DNA from: JACQRW01 sp964371935 | GTDB lineage: Bacteria > Patescibacteriota > Minisyncoccia > Sungbacterales > HO2-52-23 | NCBI GenBank assembly: GCA_964371935.1 | Contig: CAYJOT010000003.1 | Location: forward strand, 1-46,783 | Length of the DNA: 46,783 nucleotides | Direction: 5' to 3' | In this document: positions 24,430-31,899 of the stretch, piece after piece | Numbering within the stretch: the first letter of the stretch is position 1 | Layout: each line of letters begins with the position of its first letter | Position numbers and translations under genes: made by a program | Notes under the pieces: generated by a model | What the model was told of the DNA's origin: nothing | The model's input: only the letters and a program-made list of their open reading frames with translations | Databases searched by the model: none

Positions 24430-24912
24430 TTAGTACAACTTATCAGTGATCGTTTGGTATGCCTCATACCGCTCCGGAACCTTCTTTACCTCGTAAAAGA
24501 TTTTTGCTATGGCATCAACCGCATCAACTAATTTTTGCGCCGCATCCGCGTTCACCTCCTGCTTGTTTTTCGAACACATCCTTACCGCATCCCACACAAT
24601 CGCATGCAGATCAGGAAACTGCTCCAGATGTTCGGGCTTGAAGAAATCGCTCCAGAGGATCAGCAGTTCTTGCTTGCAAAGCTCGGCATGCGCTTCTTTT
24701 ACCGCGATCCTGCGCGTCATACTGTTGGCAAGCGCTTTCATGGCCAAAAGATCAAATGTCATGGGAAATCCTTTGGGCGGCGTTAGTTCAGTAATCTGCT
24801 GCACCATCCGCATCACCGTCTTTGCTGCAATCTTCGCCGCCGTCGGATCATACACGCCGCACGGAATGTCACAGTGAGCATCGGCGGAAATTGTAGAAAA
24901 AAGTTTGAACAT
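24430..24912 (-). CDS. sodN: Nickel superoxide dismutase precursor
   Basis: A 160-residue protein. The nickel hook is exact: after a 12-residue leader (MFKLFSTISADA) comes HCDIPCGVYDP, giving mature His1, Cys2, Cys6 and the Tyr9 gate. The rest is the four-helix bundle (IAAKTVMRMVQQITEL, MTRRIAVKEAHAELCKQELL, HAIVWDAVRMCSKNKQEV). The enzyme converts superoxide to peroxide and oxygen. Its leader must be cut before His13, presumably by the SodX-like protease next to it. The gene lies 11 bases after the ferredoxin gene. No nickel transporter is seen in the window. Confidence 0.93.
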   Translation of the reverse strand: MFKLFSTISADAHCDIPCGVYDPTAAKIAAKTVMRMVQQITELTPPKGFPMTFDLLAMKALANSMTRRIAVKEAHAELCKQELLILWSDFFKPEHLEQFPDLHAIVWDAVRMCSKNKQEVNADAAQKLVDAVDAIAKIFYEVKKVPERYEAYQTITDKLY

Positions 24913-24923
24913 ATTTTTATGGT

Positions 24924-25157
24924 TTACGGATATAGCTGATTCCCCTCTTCATTAAATATCAAAATCGCCTGCGTCGGGCATGATTTTGCCGCCAGCAAGA
25001 TGGTTTCGTCATCCGTGCCCTTGTCGTTGTACACCACGGCTTTATTTTCCGAATCAAGCTCAAACACGCCCGGCGCCACTGCAATACACGAGGCAGCCCC
25101 GATACATAAATTGCGGTCAACAATAATCTTGCCGATTTTGAGTACTTTCTTTTCCAT
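24924..25157 (-). CDS. Single-cluster ferredoxin, probably [3Fe-4S]
   Basis: A 77-residue ferredoxin. Cluster residues are in DRNLCIGAASCIAVAPGVF (Cys18, Cys24) and AAKSCPTQAI (Cys60). The second Cys of a normal CxxCxxC is Ala21, so three ligands remain, as in [3Fe-4S] ferredoxins of the P450-partner type. Start at 25157 is fixed by TAGGAGGT just upstream; a longer frame to 25193 overlaps sufU. It sits between sufU and sodN and likely passes electrons for FeS assembly or another local enzyme. Confidence 0.9.
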   Translation of the reverse strand: MEKKVLKIGKIIVDRNLCIGAASCIAVAPGVFELDSENKAVVYNDKGTDDETILLAAKSCPTQAILIFNEEGNQLYP

Positions 25158-25167
25158 ACCTCCTATT

Positions 25168-25527
25168 CTACACCATTTGCTGAATCGCATCAAGACCCAG
25201 CATCGCGCACTTTATCCGGGCAGGCATAACCGTGATACCCAAGAGTCCTTCTATATGAGTAGACGCCATCTCCCGCATCTCCTGTTTTGTCTTGCCTTGC
25301 ACATCCTCGCACAAAAGCGATGCGGCCGCCCGACTGATCACGCACCCCTCGTGCTCAAAGCAAATCCCCGCGATCTGCTCGTCAATAAACCGCATCCGCA
25401 CCGTGATCACGTCCCCGCACAATGGATTCGAGTATCGCCGTTCAACGCTAAACTCCGGCCGCAATCCGTAATGGCGCGGATGATAGTAATGCGACATGAT
25501 CTTTTCGGAGTAGAGAGAGTCGAGCAT
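25168..25527 (-). CDS. sufU: SufU/IscU-type FeS assembly scaffold
   Basis: A 119-residue protein with all scaffold ligands: Cys37 and Asp39 (NPLCGD), Cys62 (HEGCVISRAAAS) and Cys107 (RIKCAML). SufU takes sulfur from SufS, as a zinc-bound sulfurtransferase or as scaffold. Start 25527 (MLDSLYSEKIMSHYYHPRHY) matches the family N-terminus; codons upstream are not conserved. Ferredoxin follows after 10 bases. It is separated from sufS by a decayed toxin-antitoxin pair on the other strand. Confidence 0.93.
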   Translation of the reverse strand: MLDSLYSEKIMSHYYHPRHYGLRPEFSVERRYSNPLCGDVITVRMRFIDEQIAGICFEHEGCVISRAAASLLCEDVQGKTKQEMREMASTHIEGLLGITVMPARIKCAMLGLDAIQQMV

Positions 25528-25590
25528 ACAACAATCATACCCTGTGTTGGCAACTATATCAACCTCTTCCGCGCTCCACCCCCTTACCAA

Positions 25591-25718
25591 TTATGCTGGT
25601 ATAGGGACGTCCCAGTCTGCGGGTGTAATAAGCATGAGTCCCCCGATAAGGAGAACTTTTGCGCCCCAGAAACGAGCCTGGTCAAATTGAGTTGCAAGAG
25701 CTGGGGGTGTGGATAAGT
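25591..25718. other. Structured intergenic region upstream of sufU
   Basis: No gene is seen. It contains several possible stems: the palindrome GGGACGTCCC, GGGAC with a distant GTCCC, and CCCCAG with CTGGGG about 30 bases apart. It could be a leader RNA of the sufU operon (read on the - strand) or a remnant. I recognise no riboswitch class. Confidence 0.35.
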
Positions 25719-25746
25719 TTGACACTATCCCGCATTATGGTATGCT
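25719..25746 (+). promoter_or_regulatory. Promoter of the decayed VapBC pair
   Basis: TTGACA at 25719-25724, 16-base spacer, TATGCT at 25741-25746. It lies 25 bases before the ATG of the antitoxin remnant, with an AATATT dyad next to the start. Confidence 0.6.
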
Positions 25747-25770
25747 GGAGGTACTATTTATCATAATATT

Positions 25771-26100
25771 ATGACCAATCAAACTCTAATCAAAAACAAA
25801 AAAAGGGACACTGCACGTTTGATAAAACTTAATCGCGTTGACCACAGCTATCAGGAAGCATGGCAACGCTTTCAGGATATCAGTACGCAGCTTTCTGCAC
25901 TTTGGAGAACAAAAAAAATAGCCTGCAAATCCTCAGGGCGGAGCGCAGCCGATAATACTATGTTTTGCATTGACGCAAGCGTGATCATCTCTGCCGCTCG
26001 CGGCACCGAAGCCGATTCGGATCGGAGTATCGCGTTTCTTGATACTATCCGCAAAGAACGTCAGCGCGTATTTCTCCCCGAAATTGCGATATTGCCGTAA
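25771..26100 (+). pseudogene. Decayed VapBC-type antitoxin-toxin pair
   Basis: The first part encodes an antitoxin of the type HSYQEAWQRFQDISTQLSALW. At an A8 run (25911-25918) the frame is off by one: adding one A gives RTKKNSLQILRAERSR and a stop at 25953, a normal antitoxin end. As sequenced, the frame instead runs into the toxin: ATG 25960 starts a PIN domain, MFCIDASVIISAARG, then FLDTIRKERQRVFLPEIAI, which stops after 46 residues. The toxin lacks its catalytic C-terminal half. Both genes appear dead. Confidence 0.7.
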
Positions 26101-26212
26101 ACGTAAACAACATAGAGCGTTCCTACGCTCCGTCCCCCCTTCTCTTCTTTATAGTGAGTCGGACATAATTCATTCTGACATCGTTGTTTACCGAAACTCA
26201 ATTACTGTTGTC

Positions 26213-26250
26213 ATACTAAAACAATAGACGATCGTCTTATGTTTTAGTAT
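26213..26250. repeat. Nested palindrome (CGATCG family), copy 4
   Basis: Outer arms ATACTAAAAC and GTTTTAGTAT (perfect, 10 bp), internal loops AAT and TAT, inner palindrome AGACGATCGTCT (perfect, 12 bp). CGATCG at 26229-26234. It starts seven bases after the sufS stop, between sufS and the convergent toxin remnant. Confidence 0.85.
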
Positions 26251-26257
26251 AGAATGT

Positions 26258-27517
26258 TCATTTCTTTTTCCCAAGAAGGACCGGGGCTTTTTCGATTCCA
26301 TTGACAAGTATCTCAATATCCTCTTTGGTATTATACACCCAAAAGCTGGCGCGCGTTGTTGCGGGTACGCCAAGATATTTCATAAGCGGCATGGCGCAGT
26401 GGTGGCCGGCGCGGATGCAGATGTTGTCGCGATCAAGAATTGTTGCAAGATCGTGCGGGTGGATGCCGTCTACAGTAAAACTGGCGACACCGCCGCGGTC
26501 TTTCGCGTCGGGCGGGCCGAATATTTTTATTCCTTTTATATTGCCGAGCCGGGAAAATAGTTCGGTGGTCAATTCCTCATCAATTTTTCGGATCTCACCA
26601 AATCCGATTTTTTGCAGATACTCGATTGCCGCGGCAAGGCCGACCGCTCCGCTCACATTGGGCGTGCCTGCCTCAAACTTCGCGGGCAGTGAGGCAAATT
26701 CCGTATGCTCAAAAGAAACCTCGTTGATCATACCCCCGCCGCGCAAAAATGGCGGCATGCTCGCGAGCAGTTCTTCGCGGCCATATAATACTCCGATACC
26801 GGTCGGTGCTCCCATTTTGTGTCCAGAAAAAACTAGAAAGTCGCACCCGATATCCTGCACATCGGTTGGAAGATGTCCCGCGCTTTGCGCCGCATCCACC
26901 AGAAATAAAATCTTGCGTTCGCGGAAAAGCTTTCCCATCTCGCGCACCGGATTGATCGCGCCAAGCACGTGCGAGACATGTGAGAACGCCGCAAGCCGGG
27001 TGTGCGGTGTCAATGCCCGCTCTATGCGCTCAAGTGAAATTTTTCCTTCCTCCCCTCGACTCGTTCCTCGCTCGGGGTGGACTACGTCCACAACATCCAG
27101 CACGATTCCTTTCTCTTCCGCTAACATCTGCCACGGCAGCATATTCGAGTGGTGCTCCGCACGGGAGATCAAAATATGATCGCCCTCGTGCAGAAAATTT
27201 TTTCCCAACGCATACGCAACCAAATTGATGCCTTCAGTCGTGTTGCGCATAAAAATAATTTCATTCGCAGATCGCGCATTCACAAACGCCCGCACCGTTT
27301 CCCGCGCCTGCTCGTATTTTTGAGTGGCAAGTTCCGACAGCGCATAAATCCCCCGATGCACATTCGCATGCGCTTGCTCATCATGCTGCCGCACCGCATC
27401 AATCACCGAGGCAGGCATCTGCGCCATAGCCGCGGAATCCAAATACGTCAAGGGCTTGCCTTGTTTTTGGTAGTGATTAAAAATCGGGAAATCTTTTTTA
27501 TATTCTTTCTTCTCCAT
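26258..27517 (-). CDS. sufS: SufS-type cysteine desulfurase
   Basis: A 419-residue class V aminotransferase fold enzyme. The PLP lysine is Lys234 in FSGHKMGAPTGIG; the persulfide Cys is Cys374 in IRAGHHCAMPLM, with the short loop typical of SufS. It takes sulfur from cysteine for SufU and the SufBCD scaffold. Start 27517 overlaps sufD by 20 bases. Residues about 147-159 (HPERGTSRGEEGK) are longer than in relatives and come from a CCCGAGC-type repeat in the gene. The substituted loop should be surface-exposed. Confidence 0.93.
   Translation of the reverse strand: MEKKEYKKDFPIFNHYQKQGKPLTYLDSAAMAQMPASVIDAVRQHDEQAHANVHRGIYALSELATQKYEQARETVRAFVNARSANEIIFMRNTTEGINLVAYALGKNFLHEGDHILISRAEHHSNMLPWQMLAEEKGIVLDVVDVVHPERGTSRGEEGKISLERIERALTPHTRLAAFSHVSHVLGAINPVREMGKLFRERKILFLVDAAQSAGHLPTDVQDIGCDFLVFSGHKMGAPTGIGVLYGREELLASMPPFLRGGGMINEVSFEHTEFASLPAKFEAGTPNVSGAVGLAAAIEYLQKIGFGEIRKIDEELTTELFSRLGNIKGIKIFGPPDAKDRGGVASFTVDGIHPHDLATILDRDNICIRAGHHCAMPLMKYLGVPATTRASFWVYNTKEDIEILVNGIEKAPVLLGKKK
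27052..27080. repeat. CCCGAGC-type repeat inside sufS
   Basis: On the - strand the element reads CCCCGAGC, a short spacer and AGTCGAGGGGA. It matches the element in the ABC-F gene at 46552-46575 (CCCGAGC, AAA, GTCGAGGGAAGG). It is translated in frame as PERGTSRGEEG. Confidence 0.6.
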
Positions 27518-28106
27518 ATTGAAAAAACTTTTTTTGATCCTCTGGCGACAATCCTCTCGCAACATCCCGGAAAAATTCTGCGAGGAGCAACTGCTTTCCT
27601 TGCTCCTCCGCAATACCTCGGCTTTGCAGATAAAACAGCTGCCGCTCGTCAATCCTGCCGATGCTGGTGCCGTGCGACGCCTTGACCTCATCGGTCAAAA
27701 TTTCAAGATACGGACATATTTCCGCCCGCGCCTTTGGCGAGACAAGCAGCGCTTTTGCAAGCAAATACGAATCAGCGCCTTTTGCCTCTTCTTTAATTTC
27801 AAGCATCCCCCTTACCGTCAGCCGCGACTCATCAAACAGCGCGGCCTTTATAATCACCCGCCCGTACGTCTCCGGCGCTTCATGTACGAGCGTAATGCTC
27901 ATGTCAGTAGTGTCCTTGTCCCGGCCCACATAGAGAATAAAAACTTCCGCTCTGCTCCCTCGTGCCGCCAGCTTGATATTCAGATCAACGGTCTTCGACA
28001 TCTGATCAACAAAAAGAAAGGTCTCAATAAACACCCCGCGCTCTTCAGAAACAACGATTTCTTTAACCAGCGTATCACCAAGATTTTTAGAGGAGGATAT
28101 ATCCAT
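27498..28106 (-). CDS. sufD: Short SufD-type FeS scaffold protein
   Basis: A 202-residue protein containing the SufBD beta-helix core (IKLAARGSRAEVFILYVG, YGRVIIKAALFDESRLTVRG) and the family end (KASHGTSIGRIDERQLFYLQ SRGI). Full SufD has about 400 residues; the N-terminal domain is absent, as usual in Patescibacteria. It forms the SufB2C2 or SufBC2D complex where clusters are built. Start at ATG 28106 is preferred over GTG 28124. The 262 bases upstream to sufB hold two + strand promoters and a tRNA-like RNA gene. Confidence 0.85.
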   Translation of the reverse strand: MDISSSKNLGDTLVKEIVVSEERGVFIETFLFVDQMSKTVDLNIKLAARGSRAEVFILYVGRDKDTTDMSITLVHEAPETYGRVIIKAALFDESRLTVRGMLEIKEEAKGADSYLLAKALLVSPKARAEICPYLEILTDEVKASHGTSIGRIDERQLFYLQSRGIAEEQGKQLLLAEFFRDVARGLSPEDQKKFFQYGEERI

Positions 28107-28133
28107 TGTACAAAACTTATCCACAGTATGCTA

Positions 28134-28163
28134 TTGACAAAAATAGTAACTGCGCGCTATGCT
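28134..28163 (+). promoter_or_regulatory. Promoter for possible small RNA upstream of the tRNA-like gene
   Basis: TTGACA at 28134-28139, 18-base spacer, TATGCT at 28158-28163. The transcript would start near 28170 and run into CGGGCTTTTTGTTTTG (28225-28240), a possible weak terminator. It contains a T-arm-like GGGTTCAATTCAC. No gene lies downstream on this strand, so it would be a non-coding RNA of about 65 bases. Confidence 0.4.
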
Positions 28164-28253
28164 ATAAAAAGTCGATCACGGGTTCAATTCACGACCCTGA
28201 AGTCCTGAAATCCGGAAACCATCTCGGGCTTTTTGTTTTGTTTTCAAAACTGA

Positions 28254-28259
28254 TATAAT
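28254..28259 (+). promoter_or_regulatory. -10 box of the tRNA-like RNA gene
   Basis: A perfect TATAAT preceded by TG at an extended -10 spacing (TGATATAAT). The -35 region is only a T-rich stretch. The transcript would begin at about 28267. Confidence 0.6.
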
Positions 28260-28266
28260 GTTTATT

Positions 28267-28350
28267 GTGGAGTTCAAGGAGCCACCTCTGGTGAGGAATC
28301 CGTGGTCGACACTCGGGTAGAGGGGTCCAATTCCCCTTGGCTCCACACCA
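28267..28350 (+). ncRNA. tRNA-like RNA gene of uncertain identity
   Basis: From 28278 to 28345 the sequence folds as a compact cloverleaf. A perfect 7-bp acceptor (GGAGCCA with TGGCTCC) stacks directly on a perfect 5-bp T stem (AGGGG with CCCCT), whose 7-base loop TCCAATT keeps C56 and A58. A shortened D arm and an anticodon-like arm with U33 and CGA follow. The D arm is about five bases too short and the Ser-type anticodon lacks the long variable arm. A 5' extension (GTGGAG) can compete for the acceptor 3' strand. It has its own -10 box and terminator. It may be a degenerate tRNA, a tRNA mimic or a regulator. Confidence 0.5.
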
Positions 28351-28354
28351 AAAG

Positions 28355-28380
28355 ATCTGTCCTATACGGACGGATTTTTT
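28355..28380 (+). terminator. Intrinsic terminator of the tRNA-like gene
   Basis: An 8-bp stem (ATCTGTCC with GGACGGAT, one G-T pair) around TATAC, followed by TTTTT. On the - strand it is followed by CTTTT, so it may also stop transcription leaving sufB. Confidence 0.85.
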
Positions 28381-28386
28381 AGTTTT

Positions 28387-29784
28387 CTACCCCACTGCCC
28401 CCTCCATTTCCAGTTTGATGAGCCGGTTCATCTCGACCGCATAATCCACCGGCAAATATTTCATGAGCGGCTCGAAAAAACCGGTTACGATAAGGGAAGA
28501 TGCCTCGACCTCGGACAGGCCGCGCGAGCGCAGGTAGAATAATTCTTTTTCGCCGATCTTTGATACTTTTGCCTCGTGCTCCACGCGCACGTCTTCCTCA
28601 TCTATCTTAAGAGTCGGGTAGGTGTCGGACCGCGACTGCGGGTCAAGAATGAGCGCATCGCACCGCACGGTAATACGGGAGTTTGTCGCGCCGCGCACCG
28701 CCTGCGAAAGGCCGCGATACGATGTTCTGCCCCCACCAAACGAAACTGATTTTGAGATCACGTTCGATTTCGTGTCCGGCGCCATGTGTATCATTTTTGC
28801 TCCGGCATCCTGATGCTGCCCGGGACCTGCCATGGCAATCGAGAGCGTATCAGCAGATGCGCCTCTACCCATCAAAAATACGCTCGGATATTTCATCGTA
28901 ATTTTTGATCCTAAATTGCAATCGATCCACTCCACAAAACTGCCCTCTTCCGCACGCGCGCGCTTGGTCACCAGATTGTACACGTTATTCGACCAGTTCT
29001 GCACGGTGATATATCGTACCCGACTATGCGGCTTGGCGATAATTTCAACCACGGCCGCATGGAGAGAATCGGTCGCGTATACCGGAGCCGTACAACCTTC
29101 CAGATACTGCACCTCCGAACCCTCATCCGCAATAATAAGGGTGCGCTCAAACTGTCCGAAGTTTTGCGCGTTGATCCGGAAGTACGCCTGCAGCGGCATC
29201 TCCACTTTTACGCCCGGCGGTACATAGATAAAAGAGCCGCCCGACCATGCCGCCGAATTTAAAGCAGCAAATTTGTTGTCCCCCACCGGGATTACTTTTC
29301 CGAAATACTGTTTTACCAAGTCAGGATATTCTGCCACCGCCGTATCCATATCAACGAAAATTACACCTTTCCGCATCAGATTTTTCCGCAGGGCGTGATA
29401 GATCACATCCGAATCATACTGCGCCGCCGCGCCCGCAAAAAACCGCTGCTCGGCCTGGGGCACGCCGATCTTATCAAACGTATTTTTAATATCTTGCGGC
29501 ACATCGTCCCACAACCGCGCCATCCGGTCGGAGGGTTTGATATAGTAAATAATTTTTTCAAAATCAATAGCCGACAAATCAGCACCCCACTTCGGCATCT
29601 GCTTCTGCTCGAAAACATGCAGCGCATCCAGCCGAAACTTCCGCATCCACTCCGGCTCGTTTTTGATCGCAGATATCTCGCTCACCACCGAATCAGAAAT
29701 CCCGGGCTTGGTCTGATACACGGCCTTGCGTTCATCATGGAAACCATACTGGTATTCAGTTTGTTGCAATATTTGTTTCTTCAT
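28387..29784 (-). CDS. sufB: SufB FeS scaffold protein
   Basis: A 465-residue protein of full family length. Recognisable parts are YHALRKNLMRKGVIFVDMDT, the beta-helix with VQYLEGCTAPVYATDSLHAA (conserved Cys), NSRITVRCDALILDPQSRSD, and the C-terminal VSKIGEKELFYLRSRG. SufB is the core scaffold on which nascent clusters form, driven by SufC ATPase. It overlaps the sufC stop by four bases. The terminator of the tRNA-like gene begins just after its stop on the other strand. Confidence 0.95.
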   Translation of the reverse strand: MKKQILQQTEYQYGFHDERKAVYQTKPGISDSVVSEISAIKNEPEWMRKFRLDALHVFEQKQMPKWGADLSAIDFEKIIYYIKPSDRMARLWDDVPQDIKNTFDKIGVPQAEQRFFAGAAAQYDSDVIYHALRKNLMRKGVIFVDMDTAVAEYPDLVKQYFGKVIPVGDNKFAALNSAAWSGGSFIYVPPGVKVEMPLQAYFRINAQNFGQFERTLIIADEGSEVQYLEGCTAPVYATDSLHAAVVEIIAKPHSRVRYITVQNWSNNVYNLVTKRARAEEGSFVEWIDCNLGSKITMKYPSVFLMGRGASADTLSIAMAGPGQHQDAGAKMIHMAPDTKSNVISKSVSFGGGRTSYRGLSQAVRGATNSRITVRCDALILDPQSRSDTYPTLKIDEEDVRVEHEAKVSKIGEKELFYLRSRGLSEVEASSLIVTGFFEPLMKYLPVDYAVEMNRLIKLEMEGAVG

Positions 29785-30512
29785 ACTCCAAACTCCTTAT
29801 ATCCTCTGCTTTCTAATTTCTCCAAAATCTCCACACCTCCCGAAGCCACCAATTTTCCCTTTAACAACACGTGCACAAAATCCGGGGGCAGCAGTTCAAA
29901 TAGCCGCGGCGAGTGGCTGATGAGCAAGAGTCTGGCACCGCGCTTTGCCTCGGCCTGCAAAATGTGCGCAATGCTTTTGAGCGCATCCAGATCAAGTCCC
30001 GAATCAATCTCATCGCAGATCGCGATTTTCGGCTTTCGCGCGATCAATTGCAAAAGCTCGGATTTTTTCTTCTCGCCTCCGGAAAATCCTTCGTTCAAAA
30101 ATCGCTGGAGAAAATTATCATGCAGTCCAATCTCCGGCAGCATTTGTCTTATGTCATCCTGAACGAAGTGAAGAATCTCATTCGTGTGCTGATTACTGGC
30201 GATCATCTGCAAAAACGTACTCATACTGACCCCGCCAACCTCCGGCGGCTCCTGAAAGGACAGAAACAATCCGGCCTCGGCCCGCTTCTCCGGCAATAGC
30301 GCAAGCAGATTTACACCACCAAGCATAACACTCCCACCAGTAATGCGATACTCCGGATGACCGGCAATCGCATACGCAAGCGAGCTCTTCCCTGACCCAT
30401 TCGGCCCCATGAGCGCGTGAATTTCTCCGGCATGAATTGCAAGCGAAAGATTCTGGACGACCTTTTTGTCCCCGATATATATGGTGAGATTCTGTATGTT
30501 TAAAGATTGCAT
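29781..30512 (-). CDS. sufC: SufC ATPase
   Basis: A 243-residue ABC ATPase. Walker A is GPNGSGKS (36-43), the signature FSGGEKK (143-149), Walker B IAICDEID (163-170) and the H-loop LLISHSPRL. It powers cluster assembly on SufB/SufD. Residues about 107-122 (NQHTNEILHFVQDD) interrupt the usual helix between LQMI and LPEIGL; they are encoded by a GAATGAC-type half repeat. First gene of the suf operon, with a 66-base gap to a possible divergent + strand start. Confidence 0.95.
   Translation of the reverse strand: MQSLNIQNLTIYIGDKKVVQNLSLAIHAGEIHALMGPNGSGKSSLAYAIAGHPEYRITGGSVMLGGVNLLALLPEKRAEAGLFLSFQEPPEVGGVSMSTFLQMIASNQHTNEILHFVQDDIRQMLPEIGLHDNFLQRFLNEGFSGGEKKKSELLQLIARKPKIAICDEIDSGLDLDALKSIAHILQAEAKRGARLLLISHSPRLFELLPPDFVHVLLKGKLVASGGVEILEKLESRGYKEFGV
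30153..30179. repeat. Half palindromic repeat inside sufC
   Basis: GTCATCCTGAACGAAGTGAA then GAATCT: the left half of the same repeat type as at 24355-24429 (GTCATTCTGAACGCAGTGAA). Translated in frame on the - strand as EILHFVQDD. Confidence 0.75.
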
Positions 30513-30578
30513 AAGTCCTTATTTTCCCTTATACTCCTTAATAAAGAACCGAACTTTTACAAATAAGGAGAAAGAAAA

Positions 30579-30722
30579 ATGGATTATAGATATTGTATTA
30601 GTCTTGCCTTGATTTGGCCACAAAACAGAGCACACGCTATGGCAAGTCTAAATCAATGCCTTATTGATGCTGGGATATATGCCGAGGTCACGACGGACAG
30701 CCTATCATTAAGACCGCGCCTG
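30579..30722 (+). pseudogene. 5' fragment of an unrecognised + strand gene
   Basis: ATG 30579 has TAAGGAG eight bases upstream, a strong ribosome site. The first 48 codons (MDYRYCISLALIWPQNRAHA, then MASLNQCLIDAGIYAEVTTD) look protein-like and more AT-rich than the surroundings. The frame then continues antisense through the iscS gene, which cannot be its real 3' part. Probably a truncated gene start left by a deletion; chance is possible. It occupies the 210-base gap between sufC and the second desulfurase. Confidence 0.3.
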
Positions 30723-31898
30723 TTAATTTTTCTGCAATCTCTTCACCACCCCAACCAGCGCCTTGAGCGCATACTCAAGGTCTTTTTTTGTCGTTTTTCT
30801 GCCAAGCGTAAACCGGAGCGAGCCCTGTGCGAGATCATGCGAGCGGCCAAGTTCCAGGATCACGTGCGAGGGCTCAAGCGAAACGCTGCTGCACGCGGAG
30901 CCAGTGGAGCAAAAGATTCCCCGCGCATCAAGATAGATCACCGCTGCCTCGCCTTCGATACCCGGAATCGAGATATTGATATTGTTTGGCAGACGCAGGG
31001 TTGCGTGGCCGTTCAACACCGCCTCAGGTATCGCAGCCATGATTTCCCGAATGAGCCAATCACGAAGTTTGGTCAGCCGCGCATTCTCTTTCTCGCGGAT
31101 AGCATGGCTGATCTCAAGCGCTTTGGCAAATCCCACTATCGCGGGAATATTTTCCGTGCCGGAGCGCAGTCCTTTTTCCTGTCCGCCTCCGACAATTATC
31201 GGCTCAAGTTTTATCTCTTTCCGGGCATACAAGCATCCGACCCCTTTAGGTCCATAGATTTTTGATCCGTTGATTGCGAGCATATCCACGCCAAGCTGTT
31301 CAATATTAAGATCAAGCGCGCCAGCTGCCTGACACGCGTCGGTAAAAAAATAAATTGGTGTTTTATTTTTCTCCGTATTTCGTTTCCGTCGTGCCTCGCG
31401 GATTATTTTCCCGATCTCCGCAATTGGCTGAATTGTGCCGATTTCATTGTTGGCATACATGACTGACACCAGGATCGTATCCGACCGGATCGCGTGCTCA
31501 ATCTCTTTTGGATCAACCACCCCCGTTTCCGAAATACCTACTGTCGTCACATCAAAACTTTCTCGTCGCAGCACGTCAACGGAATGCAGAACCGCATGGT
31601 GCTCAATCCGCGTGGTAATAATATGCTTTTCAAACTGCGTGTTCGCGCGCGCAACGCCAATAATCCCCAGATTAATCGCTTCGGTTCCCCCTCCGGTAAA
31701 AATAACTTCCGCGGGCTTGCAATGCAAAATACCCGCAACGCTTTTGCGGCTGTTTTCAAGGACTTTTTTAGCGGCAACGCCTCTCCGATGCAAACTTGAC
31801 GGATTGCCAAACTCCATGCTCCAATACGGCTCCATCGCCCTCTTTACCCGCGCGTCAAGCGGCGTTGTTGCGGCATAATCCAAATAAATTTCTTTCAT
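30723..31898 (-). CDS. IscS/NifS-type cysteine desulfurase
   Basis: A 391-residue enzyme of the IscS class: LDYAATTPLDARV near the start, FTGGGTEAINLGI, PLP Lys213 in AINGSKIYGPKGVG and persulfide Cys336 in FCSTGSACSSVSLEPSHV, on the longer loop typical of group I. It complements the group II SufS downstream, and may serve tRNA thiolation as well as FeS assembly. Start 31898 has AGG in GAAAATAGG just upstream. The C-terminal end is 210 bases before sufC. Confidence 0.93.
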   Translation of the reverse strand: MKEIYLDYAATTPLDARVKRAMEPYWSMEFGNPSSLHRRGVAAKKVLENSRKSVAGILHCKPAEVIFTGGGTEAINLGIIGVARANTQFEKHIITTRIEHHAVLHSVDVLRRESFDVTTVGISETGVVDPKEIEHAIRSDTILVSVMYANNEIGTIQPIAEIGKIIREARRKRNTEKNKTPIYFFTDACQAAGALDLNIEQLGVDMLAINGSKIYGPKGVGCLYARKEIKLEPIIVGGGQEKGLRSGTENIPAIVGFAKALEISHAIREKENARLTKLRDWLIREIMAAIPEAVLNGHATLRLPNNINISIPGIEGEAAVIYLDARGIFCSTGSACSSVSLEPSHVILELGRSHDLAQGSLRFTLGRKTTKKDLEYALKALVGVVKRLQKN

Positions 31899-31899
31899 C

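Noticed and set aside
26152..26180. Additional TGTCWGACA operators near the toxin remnant
   Set aside because: GTCGGACA and TGACATC resemble half-sites but are not palindromic and not regularly spaced.
28267..28350. tmRNA or standard tRNA-Ser/tRNA-Sec
   Set aside because: There is no tag-peptide domain and no long variable arm, the D arm is too short, and the anticodon context of tRNA-Sec is missing. Called tRNA-like only.
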